Of a stretch of 64,000 bases of DNA, positions 12,801-24,156 are shown in pieces; within the stretch, counting starts at the first letter, position 1; each line of letters opens with the position of its first letter. Source of the DNA: Macrophomina tecta (lineage: Eukaryota > Ascomycota > Dothideomycetes > Botryosphaeriales > Botryosphaeriaceae); contig JAKSGN010000038.1 in assembly GCA_024180945.1 (NCBI GenBank), positions 1,736,001-1,800,000 of the forward strand. Reading direction: 5' to 3'. A program made the position numbers and the translations under genes. The notes beneath the pieces are model-generated. The model ran no database searches. It saw only the letters and a list, made by a program, of their open reading frames with translations, and was not told the DNA's origin.

Positions 12801-13970
12801 ATGGCGCAAGCGTCCGCGACGTCGACACCAACACCGCCACCCTTCAACCCCGTCGACACGTCGGCCGGCGATGGCAGCTTTAAGGACGAGGTCGAGTCGC
12901 CCAGCCTGTCTAACTCGAACGCGCTGGTGCGCTTCGAGTTCGAGGCCGGCCATGGCCAGGAGGGCACCAAGATCCTGATGGTTGAGTGGGAGGACGACGA
13001 CACGACGCGCGCCCACCGCGGCGACTGGCATATTTCGTGGGAGGGCAAGAGCACCGTGCTGCCGGCCGATGACCAGACAAGCAGCGACGTGAACCGCCTG
13101 TACTTCCTGCTGCCGCCAGGCGTGCCCGTTCCGCCCACCGTCACGCTGACACACCGCCCGGCCGATGCCTCGAAGCCCGCCGTGACCTGGCGCACCAACT
13201 CGCTGCCTGCCATCTTCCCGCCCGAACTGGGCGCCACCGCGCGCCAGGCCGGCAAGAAGGGCGTGCTGCACACCATCTGGGCGAAGCGCAGGCTGCAGGC
13301 GCTGCAGAAGGAGATCGAGGCCGAGGCGCGCAACAATGTAGAGGGCATCGCCTTCGTCATGGCCATGCAGGAGAAAGAATGGATCGAGCAGAATTTTGGA
13401 GTGTCGTCGCGGCCCAGCATCAGCCTGCCCAAGAACGACCACCCGGCCAGCCCGAGCAGCCCGCGGTCCCCCGGAGGCGGCCGCTTGATGGACAAGCTCA
13501 AGGGGCTCAAGATTGGCACCAGCGAGAAGGAGCTCTCAGCACGCGGTGGCAGCAAGGATGAGGGCCCGGCGCCCGCTGGCCCACTGTCGCCAGAGTCGTC
13601 GGACGTGGCCGTGTCGTCGTTCGCGGCCTTCAAGGAGAATCCAGCAGTGCTGGCAGCAAAACCGCCGCAGGCACCGGTGCCTGCGCAGCCAGCGCAGGAC
13701 GCTCCCAGGCGGGTGGCTGCAGCGGCGCCGCCGCCAGAGATTCTGGCGCAGCAGCAACAGCAGGCCATGGGCATGGGGTCGCTGAATGCGTTTGCCGGCG
13801 GCTTCAGTGCAGTGCCGGTCGTGTCGGAGGCAGCGGCTGACGAGGACGACCGCGAAGACGACTTGTTCGCGCTGCCCATCAGCCCGCGCAGCCCGGACAT
13901 GTCCAAGAGCCCGTTCTCGTTTGCGGCGAGCGACACATTGAAGTACGTGAAAGACCAGAAAGCTTCGTGA
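12801..13970 (+). CDS. Conserved-looking fungal protein, unknown function
   Basis: A single-exon gene of 389 residues. I do not recognise a named domain. The N-terminal half (about 45-235) looks folded: an acidic start, a patch with Trp-Glu-Asp-Asp and a Trp-His-Ile-Ser-Trp motif, a Leu-Pro-Pro-Gly turn, then a basic helix with Trp-Ala-Lys-Arg-Arg and a long helical stretch rich in Glu and Ala. The C-terminal half is low complexity (Pro, Ala, Ser, Gln) and ends in a conserved-looking acidic patch and Ser-Pro motifs that could be phosphorylated. The start at 12801 follows a short pyrimidine-rich leader. The frame opens further upstream but without a better ATG. Codon use is strongly GC-ending, which also opens a long antisense frame. 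Confidence 0.75.
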   Translation: MAQASATSTPTPPPFNPVDTSAGDGSFKDEVESPSLSNSNALVRFEFEAGHGQEGTKILMVEWEDDDTTRAHRGDWHISWEGKSTVLPADDQTSSDVNRLYFLLPPGVPVPPTVTLTHRPADASKPAVTWRTNSLPAIFPPELGATARQAGKKGVLHTIWAKRRLQALQKEIEAEARNNVEGIAFVMAMQEKEWIEQNFGVSSRPSISLPKNDHPASPSSPRSPGGGRLMDKLKGLKIGTSEKELSARGGSKDEGPAPAGPLSPESSDVAVSSFAAFKENPAVLAAKPPQAPVPAQPAQDAPRRVAAAAPPPEILAQQQQQAMGMGSLNAFAGGFSAVPVVSEAAADEDDREDDLFALPISPRSPDMSKSPFSFAASDTLKYVKDQKAS

Positions 13971-14400
13971 CGAAGGGGCACGGGAAGGAGCGGGAACTTG
14001 ATTATGGGAGGGGCGTTTGGAGCGCGAGGCGGCGGATAGCTACATATACCATTCTCGGGACTGCGTCGATGTCCACAGTAAGATTCAATGGATACCTTGT
14101 TTTCTTCTCTCTGCCAACTGGGACTGCGCGCGAATCCACCCGGCGGAGGGCAGCAGCTGCGGCGGCGGCGGCTGCGGCAGCGGCGGGGCGGAATCTAAGC
14201 ACGCACAGGCCCGTGCGGCTCTGCCGCGACGACAGCACTTCGCTGGATCCTGAACCAGCTTGACCTTCACCTCGCCCTACGCCCAAGCTGCTGTCCCTTC
14301 CGCCGCCACACACACCGCGACGTCTGCCCGCGCACCATCTACGACACTCACTTCTCGCGACTGTGCTGCAACTCTTGACGTCCTGCGCAAGCGAGACGCC
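13971..14400. other. Short intergenic region with GCG-rich tract
   Basis: 430 bases between two + strand genes. A (GCG/GCA)-rich stretch lies near 14155-14190, followed by a CT-rich leader leading into the Prp39 start. No gene is seen. Confidence 0.6.
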
Positions 14401-16676
14401 ATGGCGGAACTCAACTTTCTTGATGGCGACGAGTACGCCGAGTTGAAGAAGTTGAACCAGGAAGTGGTAAGTTCGCGTCGCACCCCCGCCGCGTCGCAAG
14501 AGCACCTTCGAGCTGACCGGTGCCCCTTGCCTGCTGCAGTTCGATGCGCCCGACGATTTCGAGGCGTGGGAGAAGCTGGTTCGCTGCTCCGAGGGCCTCG
14601 AGGGAGGCTTGAACCGCAACTCGAGTCCCAACTCCATCGCCGCTACGCGCGCCATCTACGACCGCTTCCTCGCCCGCTTCCCGCTCTTCTTTGGATATTG
14701 GAAGAAGTACGCCGACCTCGAGTTCTCCATCGCCGGCACCGAGGCCGCAGAGATGGTCTACGAACGTGGTGTCGCCAGCATCGCCAGCTCCGTCGACCTG
14801 TGGGCCAACTACTGCGGCTTCAAGGTCGAGACAAATCACGACTCCGATGTGATTCGAGAGTAAGTATCAGAGGCTGGCCTTTCCTTCCCCATACTCAACT
14901 TCAGCTCCCGCGACCATTGCAAAGGCTTCGTGCCGACTACCGACCTCGTCCGGTGAATCCCACAGCTTGGAGCTTGGTGAGACCTCAGAGCCAACCTCAT
15001 GACTGTGTTGCGGCCTCTCACACTGCCTTCAGACACTTTCCTTGTCTTGTCTTTGGAACTGCCGCCAGTGGCAGCTAACCAAAAAGCCCCTTCATCCGAT
15101 CTCGCATGAATTTGGACACCCTAGCCGCGCTCTCGAGAATTCACTCTGAACTTGTTTGCTGCCCTACCCATTCCACTTCTCCCCGTACACCTTGGACTTA
15201 GGCCGTACTGACAATTGCTCACAGGCTGTTCGAGCGCGGAGCTGCTTGTGTTGGCCTCGACTTCCTGGCCCACCCCTTCTGGGACAAGTACCTGGAGTTT
15301 GAAGAACGTCTTGAGTCGGTGGACCGCATCTTCGCCATCCTCAACCGTATTATTGCGATCCCTATGCATCAGTATGCTCGCTATTTTGAGCGATTCCGTC
15401 AGCTTGCTCAGACACGGCCAATCAACGAGCTCGTTCCGGAGGATTTGCAAAAACAATTCCGCGAGGAGATCTCGAGAGACCCAGCCGCGGGCGCCAAGAC
15501 TGAGGTCGAGATTGAGCGTGACGTGCGCGCGCGTATCGATGCCTACCATCTCGAGGTCTTTCACAAAACACAGACGGAGACGACCAGGCGTTGGACCTAT
15601 GAGCAAGAGATCAAGCGTCCATACTTCCATGTCACCGAGCTGGATGAGGCACAGTTAGCAAACTGGGATAAGTACCTTGACTTCGAGGAGGCTGAAGGCA
15701 GCTTCGAGCGCACTCAGTTCTTGTACGAAAGATGCCTTGTCACCTGCGCATATGAGGACAAGTTCTGGTTGCGCTACGCCCGTTGGATGAGCAGACAACA
15801 AGGCCATCAAGAGGAGGAACGCAACATTTACATGCGCGCCAGTTGCATCTATGTTCCCATCGCTCGCCCTACTGTACGCCTTCACTACGCCTTGTTCGAG
15901 GAGTCGGCTGGACGTGTCGATATTGCACATGCCATCCACGAAGCTATCTTGTTCAACCTCCCGGGCCACATCGAGTCCGTCATCTCTTGGGCCAACCTCG
16001 CGAAGAGGCAGGATGGCGTCGACGCCGCCATCAAGATCTACCGAGAGCAACTGGAGGCGCCCGAGGTTGGCCACTATGCCAAGGGCACATTTGTTGCCAA
16101 GTGGGCCCAGCTCCTTTGGAAGTCCAAGGGTGCTGTGGATGAGGCGCGTCAACTGTTTCAGACTAATGCACCGACTTATCTGGGCGTCCGTCAGTTCTGG
16201 GAGGAATATCTCAAGTTCGAGATGGGTCAACCGACCACAGAAGCCACTCAAAAGCAGCACTTGGACACAATCAGACAGGTTCATGACACTATTGCCCACA
16301 GGAGCAAGTTACCACAGGATGACATCAGGGACCTGACTTACGAGTTCATGATATACTTGATGGAAAATGGTGACAAAGACGCGGCAAAGGAACTTCTTCA
16401 GTTGGATCGCATAGCCGATGGGTGAGTCAAATCAATGATATGCTTTAAACAAAGAATGGTTAAATATCTGACAGGACCGCTTCCACAAAGACCGAGTTCG
16501 GCTATCGGGCCGGCACAGACCGGTCTGTCGGATCGCAAGGACGCTCCCGTGACGGAGATGGTCGGCGTCTTCGCGAAACACCAGATGAAAGTCAACGGCC
16601 TGGTATGTCACTAGTGCAACCCCCAGGCGTGATTAGACCATGGACGCAGCTAACAGCTAGACAGGCTCACTGGTGA
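14401..16676 (+). CDS. PRP39: Pre-mRNA-processing factor 39 (U1 snRNP)
   Basis: Exons are 14401-14466, 14540-14859, 15225-16421 and 16475-16676, giving about 594 residues. The protein is built of HAT (half-a-TPR) repeats: paired helices with Trp-x2-Tyr and Phe-Glu-x-Arg-Ala signatures, for example the segments around Tyr-Trp-Lys-Lys-Tyr-Ala-Asp and Phe-Trp-Asp-Lys-Tyr-Leu. Prp39 is a U1 snRNP component needed for 5' splice-site recognition. Phases agree at the first three junctions (0, 2, 2). The second intron, 365 bases, is unusually long. The C-terminus is uncertain: an in-frame 54-base segment from 16603 with a GTATGT donor may also be spliced, leaving the same stop. The tail is Arg/Gly/Asp-rich and disordered. 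Confidence 0.9.
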
Positions 16677-17493
16677 CCATACTACTGAGTCTCTACTTCT
16701 TGTACACCCGTTCACGAGTATGTCGCTCTGTCCCTGATCTGCAGCAAGCGCAGCGCAGTGCAGCCTCGTAAATTCAATCGGCAAATGAGCATCCGCCTAT
16801 GATATCGTCCAGTCATTTCGTCACGGGAACCGGCGTTTCCTTCGGCGGGCCTCTACACTGTCTACGGGGTTCGAATTCGGTCGTGCCTTTCCCTACTATA
16901 TGCGACTCATTCATCCTTTTGAGGGTAAAATGCGTGAATTTCAAGAAAAGGATTCACTCTGGGTGGTTTGCCATGATTGAGGTTTATTTCCTGGTTCGTT
17001 TGGGCTACGGAGTCCATGAAGGCGTATACGACTCTGTGAGCTTCGGAGATTCTTGCTTCTTCGCTTGTTCACCACGTTCGGTTTTATTTTGCGTGCGTTG
17101 CATGAGACCCCGGACTTATTCTTGCGGAACGATATGGATCTTGGAGGTTGCAGAAGGAGGGTTTCTCCCATGATATTTCTTCGTTTTATTTCTCTCCGCG
17201 TGTAGGTAGGAAACGTGTGTGAAAATGCGAAAATAAAGGACTTTTTTCGGTCTCGGACAACCGTGCTCAAACGTGGAGTTCATGGTCATCATGAGCATTC
17301 ATTTCGTGTTTGGATGAATCGTTTGACTACATCATAGAAGAAGAGGTGTCGGATAGTATACAAGACAGGTGTAAGATTTGGCAGTGGCCTTTAATGTTCT
17401 AATCAGAGAGGTTTGTTTTTTTCTCCTTACTTTTTAAAGGATCTACGTCCCCTCTACTGTGAATGGATATCATAACGGCGATGTAGACCCCAA
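16677..17493. other. Convergent intergenic region
   Basis: It lies between the ends of PRP39 (+) and the NF-X1 gene (-) and probably holds both 3' untranslated regions. Short open frames only; nothing recognised. Confidence 0.6.
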
Positions 17494-20400
17494 TCACTCT
17501 ACACTGCTCACTTCAGGCGCATCCTCGGTGGCCACGACTGCGGTCGATTCATCATCCCGTTCCTCATCGCTCATGGCCAGTTCCACCCTTTCCCTCTCGC
17601 CTGCTGTCTGGTTCTTCGAGGCCTCCCCTTCATCTTCTGTAACTGCTCCACTGGCCACCTTGCTCGCCTCTCCACTCTCCAGCTTCTCCTTCTCCTCCTC
17701 CATCATCTCCGCCGTCTCCCAGTCATCCACAGCCTCCTCCACCGCCTTCTTTTTGGTCTTTTGCGAGGCCTTGTCCCTGCTTTCCTTACTCTTGCTGCTC
17801 AGGCTCAGCACCGTGAAACTGTTCGACGCTGCTCTCGCCTGCTGCTGCGGTCTCGGCCTCGCCGGGGCCGCCGCTTTGGCTGCGACCTGGCTCCAGCCAC
17901 CGTTGGCCGCGTTGTCCGTCTCCCGGTGCAATATATTGAGGCTCGAATCGGAGCGACAGAGCTGTATAGTACCGAGGCCGTGAGAGCGTACTTCGCGGGC
18001 AAGGCCGGCTCTGATGTTCTTGAGCGTAATTTCGAGCTCTCGCTCGGGCAACGTGGCATTTGCCTTTAACACGACCTCGTCAGTTGGGAGGAAGGAAATG
18101 TCAAATTGTGCCATGGGAGCTGAGTCGGTAACCGGGCGGATCGCAGCACGTAGTTCTTCGATAGTGAGCGCAAAACGAGGGTTCGTTAGCAGAAAGCCGT
18201 TATATGGGTCTCCCACAACATTGCTAGCCTTGAGCTTCTTCGAGACATCGGCAGCGGCGGCGGTCCCTGTGGCGGTAGCTGCACGTTGGTTGTAGCGAAT
18301 ACGAACGCACTCTCCAAGCGTCTTAGTAGGCGCGGAGACGAATCTCGGGGTCTTGTAGATGACCACATGACGGTGGGGTTCAGGATCCATACTCTCCGAG
18401 TCGAGGCCGAAATCTTCAGCTAGAGCGTGAATGAAAGCGCGCTGCTGAGAAGGCATAGGTTTGAACCGCAGCCTCTTTTCCTCGGAACTGGTGGCAAAAA
18501 CGCGGAACTCTCTTTCTTGCGTCTGGGCCCATTGGACATTCTGTTGGTATAATGATAACGTCTCGGCAGAATAAGGAATATGGTCGTCCTTATGCGCCTC
18601 AGGGTCAACATTGAGAGCCAAGGCAAGCTTTCGGTTACGCTCCAGCCGAGCACACTCATCGTCACATTTGAGAGTCTTGGTCAGGTTTCCTTCGCTATCC
18701 TTCGTAGCCAAGCATTTCGCTTCTTGCTTGTTGTGTTGACAAGGGCAGGTGACAAGGATCTTGTACTGACAAGGCTTGCTCTCATCACAAGCGTAGGGGG
18801 AGTGGCACTGGTTAGAGCAAGGATGCCCGCAGCAAGCCTTTTCCTTTCCACAGGCTTGCTTACATGCTGTACCGGCATCCTCGCACTCGCCCGGCTTGTG
18901 ACATGTCTTTCGGCAACGGTGAGCGCCGCACTTTAACTTCTTGCCACAGATTTCGCCACATCTGGCATCAACCAGCCAGCACGGCTGATTCTTCAGCTGA
19001 TTTTTCCCACACATACATGGTTTGACTGTGAGGAAGGGACATTTTGGGCACTCTTCATTATCTTGGTGGCAGTTGTGGGGAACCTGAGGGTGTCCGCAAG
19101 CCTTTGGTCGCTCGCACTGGAACCGGCACGGTGGTGGTTTCGTACCGCATGGTAGAGGAGGCTGCAGTACAGTCCTACCACAGTCGCAGCTGATCTCATC
19201 GAAGATGGCCTCGCGACAACTGCCACAAGGACCTTTGTGACAGAGCTCATGGCAGAAATGGTTACCACACTTCAGGAGACGGCCACAGGGCCGGGTGCAT
19301 ATATGCTCTGCTTCAAAGTTGTCCTCCCGAGTTTGAGTATGAGCAGAATCGATTGGTCGAAGTTTGCGACGGTTCGCAGCGCGCTGGGCGGCCTTGGATT
19401 CTCCAGGACAGCAACGCTCACCGCATTCATGGCGTCCACAGTTCAGAGTAACGCGACATGTCCTCATACATTGAGGTCTCTCTTCAACTCCCTGATGGCA
19501 GATAGTCGTAAGCGATGTCTTCCCACAGCGACAGGTGATTGGGACGGTTTTCGTGCAAGACAAGCAGTCTCCTGAGTGGCAAATTTGTTGACAGGGATGA
19601 CCGCACGCCAATGGCTTCAGGCAAGGCTTGTCGCAACTCGGGATTTCATCTTCACAACTGGTTCGGACCTTAGCACCCATGTCACGCAGCGGGGTCTTGC
19701 CGCAGCCGCAGTGCGTAACAACGTCGGGGGACCGAGGACAGTGGGTTGGTTCTGCCTCTTGAACGTGGCACGTCTGCTCGCACTGGTGCTTGCCGCAATC
19801 GAAATGGCGATTGCACACGTTGCCACATTCGAAAAGCCCGGTCCATTCCTCGATGATTTTTTCCCCTATCTCGGTCTCGTGAAGACGCTTGCTCTCCTTC
19901 TCGTCATTCCTGTCGCAACAAAGAATCCTTTTCTCCACGCTGCCGCAGTAGCAGCGCGCTTCAACACGTACCTCGCATGCACCACAGAGGCCTTCATGGC
20001 AAGGCTTGTCGCAAAAGTGCTCCCCACAGGGCATAAGCTCTCCGCATATGTGTCCGCAACTCCAGCCATTCTCGTAGTCCGTATCAAGGCATTTCCTGGT
20101 TTTTGATTCTTTCCCGCAGAAACACACTTGTGTAGGTCCCATCCGAGTGCAAGGCGGGCACGGCCCGGCATGGCAAAGATCTGGACATGTATGGGGGCAC
20201 TTCTTTGGCATTACGCGATCTCTTGAACACGTGTTACCGCAAGAGAAAGGCGGCAGCCCAGGAAGCGGCTTAGGATCGACTTCTTTCTCGCACCAGCAGG
20301 TGAACAATTTTGGGACAACATCCTGGGGAAGATTGCAACCCGGACATCGCCATTTGCGTGGAGGCGGAAGATCGCCGCCTTGAGCTTGCTGACGGGCGGC

Positions 20401-21174
20401 TGCGGAACCTTCATTGGTGGCCCATTTCTTGATGCAACCTAGGTGGAAAATAGTCCAGCATGTCCGGCAAGACCAACCCTTCGAGTTTCGCTGAACCTCG
20501 TTTGTGCAAATGGCACATTCGTACAGACCGTTATCAATATCCTCATGGGTCCTTGTAGCGATATCAGGAGCCGTGGAGCGCGATGCTTGGCGTTTGCGTG
20601 GTTGCTGAGGAGCTCTTGGAGGTCCCGGGGCAGCTTGCTGGCCAGGAAGAAACGTCGGGGCATCAGCCTGCGGCTGAGAGTCGTCGCCACGCGAGCTAGT
20701 GGCATCCTCGGTGGTCAGCTGTCCGCCAAATTGCCTTCCCTGCAACGTTCTGACATTTTGCCTGGTTGAATTCCCTCCTCTGGCCGCACTGCCGCCACGG
20801 CCACCTCTACGGCCTCGCCTTGCTTGGTTGTTATTGCCGCCACTGTTTGGAGCGGGTGTTGCCGAAGAGTGGGCAGAGAGTTCTTGCGGTGTTGTCCTAG
20901 TGGTCGAGGCGGCATCTCCAGGCGGCAGAGCTGATCCGCCTCGTCCAGGCCTGCCTCCTCTGCCGCCTCTGCCGCCTCTTCCGCGTGAGACGGGAGAAGA
21001 TTGCTGGGGAGCCTCGTCATTGCGGGGCTGCTCGGTGTTTGCTTGCTTGCCGCCACGATTCGTCCTCCTTCGATTGCGGTTGCGTCTAGGCGGGTCGTTT
21101 GGCGAGAGGGCTTGAGGCGCTGGTGCGACGTTCGTAACTGCGGACATGGCGGGCAGCGTAGGCGAAGAAGGCAT
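17494..21174 (-). CDS. NF-X1-type zinc-finger protein with R3H domain
   Basis: An intronless gene of about 1226 residues from the first ATG at 21174; a second ATG at 21147 has the better context. Order: an Arg/Gly-rich, disordered N-terminus; a RING/PHD-like Cys-rich domain starting near residue 220; then a long array of NF-X1 fingers (repeated Cys-x-His-x-Cys-His-x-Gly-x-Cys patterns) to about residue 830; an R3H domain near 900-940 with the Arg-x3-His core; and an acidic, Lys/Glu-rich tail. The layout matches yeast Fap1 and human NFX1, which combine a RING-type region with single-stranded nucleic acid binding and have been linked to rapamycin tolerance and transcription. Length fits that family (Fap1 about 965, NFX1 about 1100). 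The open frame continues upstream only through non-ATG codons to an A18 run. Confidence 0.92.
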   Translation of the reverse strand: MPSSPTLPAMSAVTNVAPAPQALSPNDPPRRNRNRRRTNRGGKQANTEQPRNDEAPQQSSPVSRGRGGRGGRGGRPGRGGSALPPGDAASTTRTTPQELSAHSSATPAPNSGGNNNQARRGRRGGRGGSAARGGNSTRQNVRTLQGRQFGGQLTTEDATSSRGDDSQPQADAPTFLPGQQAAPGPPRAPQQPRKRQASRSTAPDIATRTHEDIDNGLYECAICTNEVQRNSKGWSCRTCWTIFHLGCIKKWATNEGSAAARQQAQGGDLPPPRKWRCPGCNLPQDVVPKLFTCWCEKEVDPKPLPGLPPFSCGNTCSRDRVMPKKCPHTCPDLCHAGPCPPCTRMGPTQVCFCGKESKTRKCLDTDYENGWSCGHICGELMPCGEHFCDKPCHEGLCGACEVRVEARCYCGSVEKRILCCDRNDEKESKRLHETEIGEKIIEEWTGLFECGNVCNRHFDCGKHQCEQTCHVQEAEPTHCPRSPDVVTHCGCGKTPLRDMGAKVRTSCEDEIPSCDKPCLKPLACGHPCQQICHSGDCLSCTKTVPITCRCGKTSLTTICHQGVEERPQCMRTCRVTLNCGRHECGERCCPGESKAAQRAANRRKLRPIDSAHTQTREDNFEAEHICTRPCGRLLKCGNHFCHELCHKGPCGSCREAIFDEISCDCGRTVLQPPLPCGTKPPPCRFQCERPKACGHPQVPHNCHQDNEECPKCPFLTVKPCMCGKNQLKNQPCWLVDARCGEICGKKLKCGAHRCRKTCHKPGECEDAGTACKQACGKEKACCGHPCSNQCHSPYACDESKPCQYKILVTCPCQHNKQEAKCLATKDSEGNLTKTLKCDDECARLERNRKLALALNVDPEAHKDDHIPYSAETLSLYQQNVQWAQTQEREFRVFATSSEEKRLRFKPMPSQQRAFIHALAEDFGLDSESMDPEPHRHVVIYKTPRFVSAPTKTLGECVRIRYNQRAATATGTAAAADVSKKLKASNVVGDPYNGFLLTNPRFALTIEELRAAIRPVTDSAPMAQFDISFLPTDEVVLKANATLPERELEITLKNIRAGLAREVRSHGLGTIQLCRSDSSLNILHRETDNAANGGWSQVAAKAAAPARPRPQQQARAASNSFTVLSLSSKSKESRDKASQKTKKKAVEEAVDDWETAEMMEEEKEKLESGEASKVASGAVTEDEGEASKNQTAGERERVELAMSDEERDDESTAVVATEDAPEVSSVE

Positions 21175-21833
21175 CCGAGAGCCGGTCGCGGGCGAAGCCA
21201 CAGGTACAGCAGAAATGGTGGTGAGAGGCGAGTGCGGAAGGTGCAGGTGGGTAGCAATGGCCGAAGGCGCCAATGGCAGCGGCGTAGGTGCGGGCTTCAA
21301 AAAAAAAAAAAAAAAAATGGCCCGCTAGAACAAGATAAAAAGTAAAGGTAGAAAGCGCCGGGGATGCAGAGCGACGGACGTTGGGTGCACAAAAGAACGG
21401 AAGGGTGGCGAGGGCAGCAGCTGCGATTCTTTTATGTATGTCGGCTTCAGCTCCAGAGAAGCCCGGAGCAACAGCGGCGGCGACGGCGGCGGCGGCGGAC
21501 CCTGCGATGACGCACGGCCCGGTTGAGCCACTCTACATCATCATCAACCATCAGCCCGCGGCGATGCTCGCAGCCAGCCCAAAGACGTGCTCCGCCGCAC
21601 GCCAGCTGCTTCCAGACGCGGCTGCATCCGCGCTGCAGGCAGCCGTGAGGCGTTGCACCCTCTAGCATAGCTCTGGCCGTGACAGCCATCATCCGCCGCG
21701 ACAGCCCCGTCCTGTCGCCGCTGCCCCGGGAAAACACGCGGCCCGAGGCTGGCCAGCGCAACCGCCGCGCTCATCGCAAGCTTCGGCTGCTCGACCCTAG
21801 AGCAAGCATCCCCGATCTCCCCGCATCTCCATC
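21175..21833. other. Divergent promoter region with A18 run
   Basis: 660 bases between the NF-X1 gene (-) and BIG1 (+). An A tract of 18 bases lies at 21300-21317 close to the NF-X1 start, followed by GCG-rich repeats near 21475-21500. Poly(dA:dT) tracts commonly exclude nucleosomes in fungal promoters; that role here is inference. Confidence 0.5.
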
Positions 21834-22930
21834 ATGGCTCTCCGAACCGTTGGCGCGATAGCTCTGTCCATCTCCGCCGCCTCTGCCTTCCAGGGCACCT
21901 CGCCGCTTTTCGTCGTCTCTTCCTCCCAGTAAGCTAGTCCAGCCGCCTGAGCTCGCCCACGGCGTAAGCTAACAAGCAACCTCGAGCGCCATCGCCGGCT
22001 TCACCAACAAGAACATCGTTTCCTCCTCCTCCGCAACCCGGTCCGTCGAGAACCTCCTCCATGGCTGCCCCTCCGAATCATACGTCGTCGTCAACCAACC
22101 TGGCGTGTCGCCAACCGACTTCGACAACAAGTGGTCCGCACCTTGGTTACGCTCACGTTTCCAGAATACGGAGGCCGGCATCTCCACCGGCTCCATCAAT
22201 GAGGTTGTTGGCGGGACCAACGCCGAGGATGTTGCCCAACACATTGAGAAGCAGTGCAAGGCCACGAGAATGAATGTGGATGCATCCAGTAAGTTAAGCC
22301 GCTGTGCAGCCGAAGTGCTCCTCTGACGGCTATATACAGGTGGATACATCTCACTAGATGATGAGTTCCCACGTGTCATCAAGCTCGACTTCGTCGCGCC
22401 GTCCGTCGATTCGGAGGAGAGGGCATCCGCACTTACTGAGAACGGTGTGTACAGACACCCGCAACCTGCTAAGGTTAATATCTAACAAGTTCTAGATTCC
22501 TTCCTCGACGCCTTGATGTCCAGCGTGCAGGAGAAGAGCTACACTGTCATCTACACCACTACGCCTCCTGCCATCGACCAGATCCCGCCGCCGAGACAGC
22601 AGCATCCGGTTCAGGGCTATGAGATGGACGAGACATTCCCTCTGCACACTGAGATGAAGAGGGCTCTCTCCAGCCGCGCCAGAGATGCAGCTGATGTCGC
22701 GCTGTTCGAAAAATACCAGTTTCTCTCACCTGGTACGAACGAACCCATCAGCCGTCCAGCGATGACCACAAGCAAGCTAATGTCTCTCAGGTATTTTCAT
22801 GGGCGTTTCCGTCAGCATTGTTCTTTTTTTGATTCTCTACGTCGGCATCAGTGCCGTCGCGGGTCTCGAGGTATCTTACTTCGCCTTTAGCAAGGAGATG
22901 GGCCCTGCTGCGCAGAAGAAGCAGCAGTAA
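21834..22930 (+). CDS. BIG1: BIG1 family ER protein (cell wall beta-1,6-glucan)
   Basis: Exons are 21834-21928, 21987-22288, 22340-22444, 22496-22732 and 22791-22930, giving 292 residues. All junctions keep frame; introns are 51-58 bases. The first acceptor is an unusual GAG, the only AG that preserves the frame. A signal peptide (hydrophobic residues 4-19) is followed by a lumenal domain, then a single membrane helix near the C-terminus (about residues 246-270), and a short cytosolic tail ending Lys-Lys-Gln-Gln. That tail fits the KKxx retrieval signal for ER residence. BIG1 proteins are ER membrane proteins needed for normal beta-1,6-glucan synthesis and are related to the V-ATPase assembly factor Voa1/Ac45 family. 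Identification rests on layout and motifs. Confidence 0.85.
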
Positions 22931-24156
22931 AATGGAAGAGATTGGGCCATATTTTATGGAGTTTGTCACACAGATCGGGCCGGCTGTTTACTCAGTCTGT
23001 TCAGGTATGGATCTCACCTAAGCAAGCGCCGATTGTGGGGAGGTTGAATGGGGTTGGGAGTATAGACATATGCTACTAGCATGCGGGTTTCATCATTCTG
23101 AGCGTCATCAGTTCGTCCGTCTCGGTCATTAAACGTATGAGTCTGTTCGGGACTCATACTACCCAGCAATCAAGCTACGGTTGCGAAACTTGAGATGGAA
23201 AGGTCAAGCGGGTCTGGCTTGGCGGCAATATAGTTTCTTGTAACGGACTTCGGTTAGCAAGGCTGTTCATCATTAGCATATACTATCGATCCAATGTAGA
23301 AGTGGCGTGTAGGCATGTTGTGCGAGCGCCATACTCTCATACCCGGATCTCAGCATCGTCATCATGCGAGGAAGGAAAACCCCCTGTTGTCGTAGCCAGC
23401 GAGCGTGAAATCGGCTGGCTCAAGGTCTCCAGCGGAAGCAATTGCACGTGACGGCGTGTACATTCAATGTATTTAATCGGAGCACAACGCAAGCGGCAAC
23501 ATCATGCTATGAACTTACCTGCGTTTTCAACCAACAGTGCCAAGCTTGAGGATCCTCAATGATCCAAGCATTTGTACAATTGCGAAGAGGGATCAGAAAT
23601 CCAGAGATTTAGATAATTCCCCAAGAAAGAAGCAGTGAATTTATCCTGACCAAGGAAGAGAAGTAGAAGAAGAGGCAGCCACAAAGATAGGAGAGAAATG
23701 GCCAGACACGCTGAGATACCTCTGTTGGACTCTGGATCCAAAAGTAACGATTAAATTCAACGTCGGCCTCGTCCCAAACAAATTCAACCTTTGCCTCCTA
23801 GCAGAGGAATTTCCAACAATATAACTGAAGCCCCCCTTTACGCGGAACGTGCATCGCAGGTGGGCGCAAGGTAAGTGTTGTTGTTTTATTTGCCCTGAAG
23901 GAGCCAAGAGTTTTCGGGGGCCTGATGGTAATGTAATTGAATATGCAACTTTGTCGAATGGAACGGGAAAAGGTTTTATTCCAAGTCCGCGGCCGTTCGC
24001 GACGCCTATCATTGCTGGAGGGAAGGTGTCGATTGTGTACTTGTAGTTTTGGCTGGTATCGGCAGAAGGCGACGAACAAATAGGAGGGAAAAATCACAGA
24101 ACGTCGAAATGAGCGCTGGCAACGTTGCCAGTGAATGCTTTATCGGAAGAAGGAAT
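22931..24156. other. Convergent intergenic region
   Basis: It lies between the 3' ends of BIG1 (+) and the pheromone-like gene (-). Frames of 65 (+, starting GTG) and 123 (-) codons overlap near 23.6-24.05 kb; neither matches a family I know and neither has a convincing start. I treat them as chance. Confidence 0.5.

Noticed and set aside
12650..13981. 443-codon open frame antisense to the gene at 12801-13970
   Set aside because: It mirrors the + strand gene. Strong GC bias at third codon positions removes stops from the antisense frame. The + protein has a sensible fold-like N-terminus and a normal start.
16860..16890. B-box-like GGTTCGAATTC suggesting a tRNA
   Set aside because: The flanking bases do not form a T-arm stem and no A box lies at the right distance.
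23849..24046. 65-codon + frame between BIG1 and the pheromone-like gene
   Set aside because: It begins with GTG, has no family match and is overlapped by an open minus frame.
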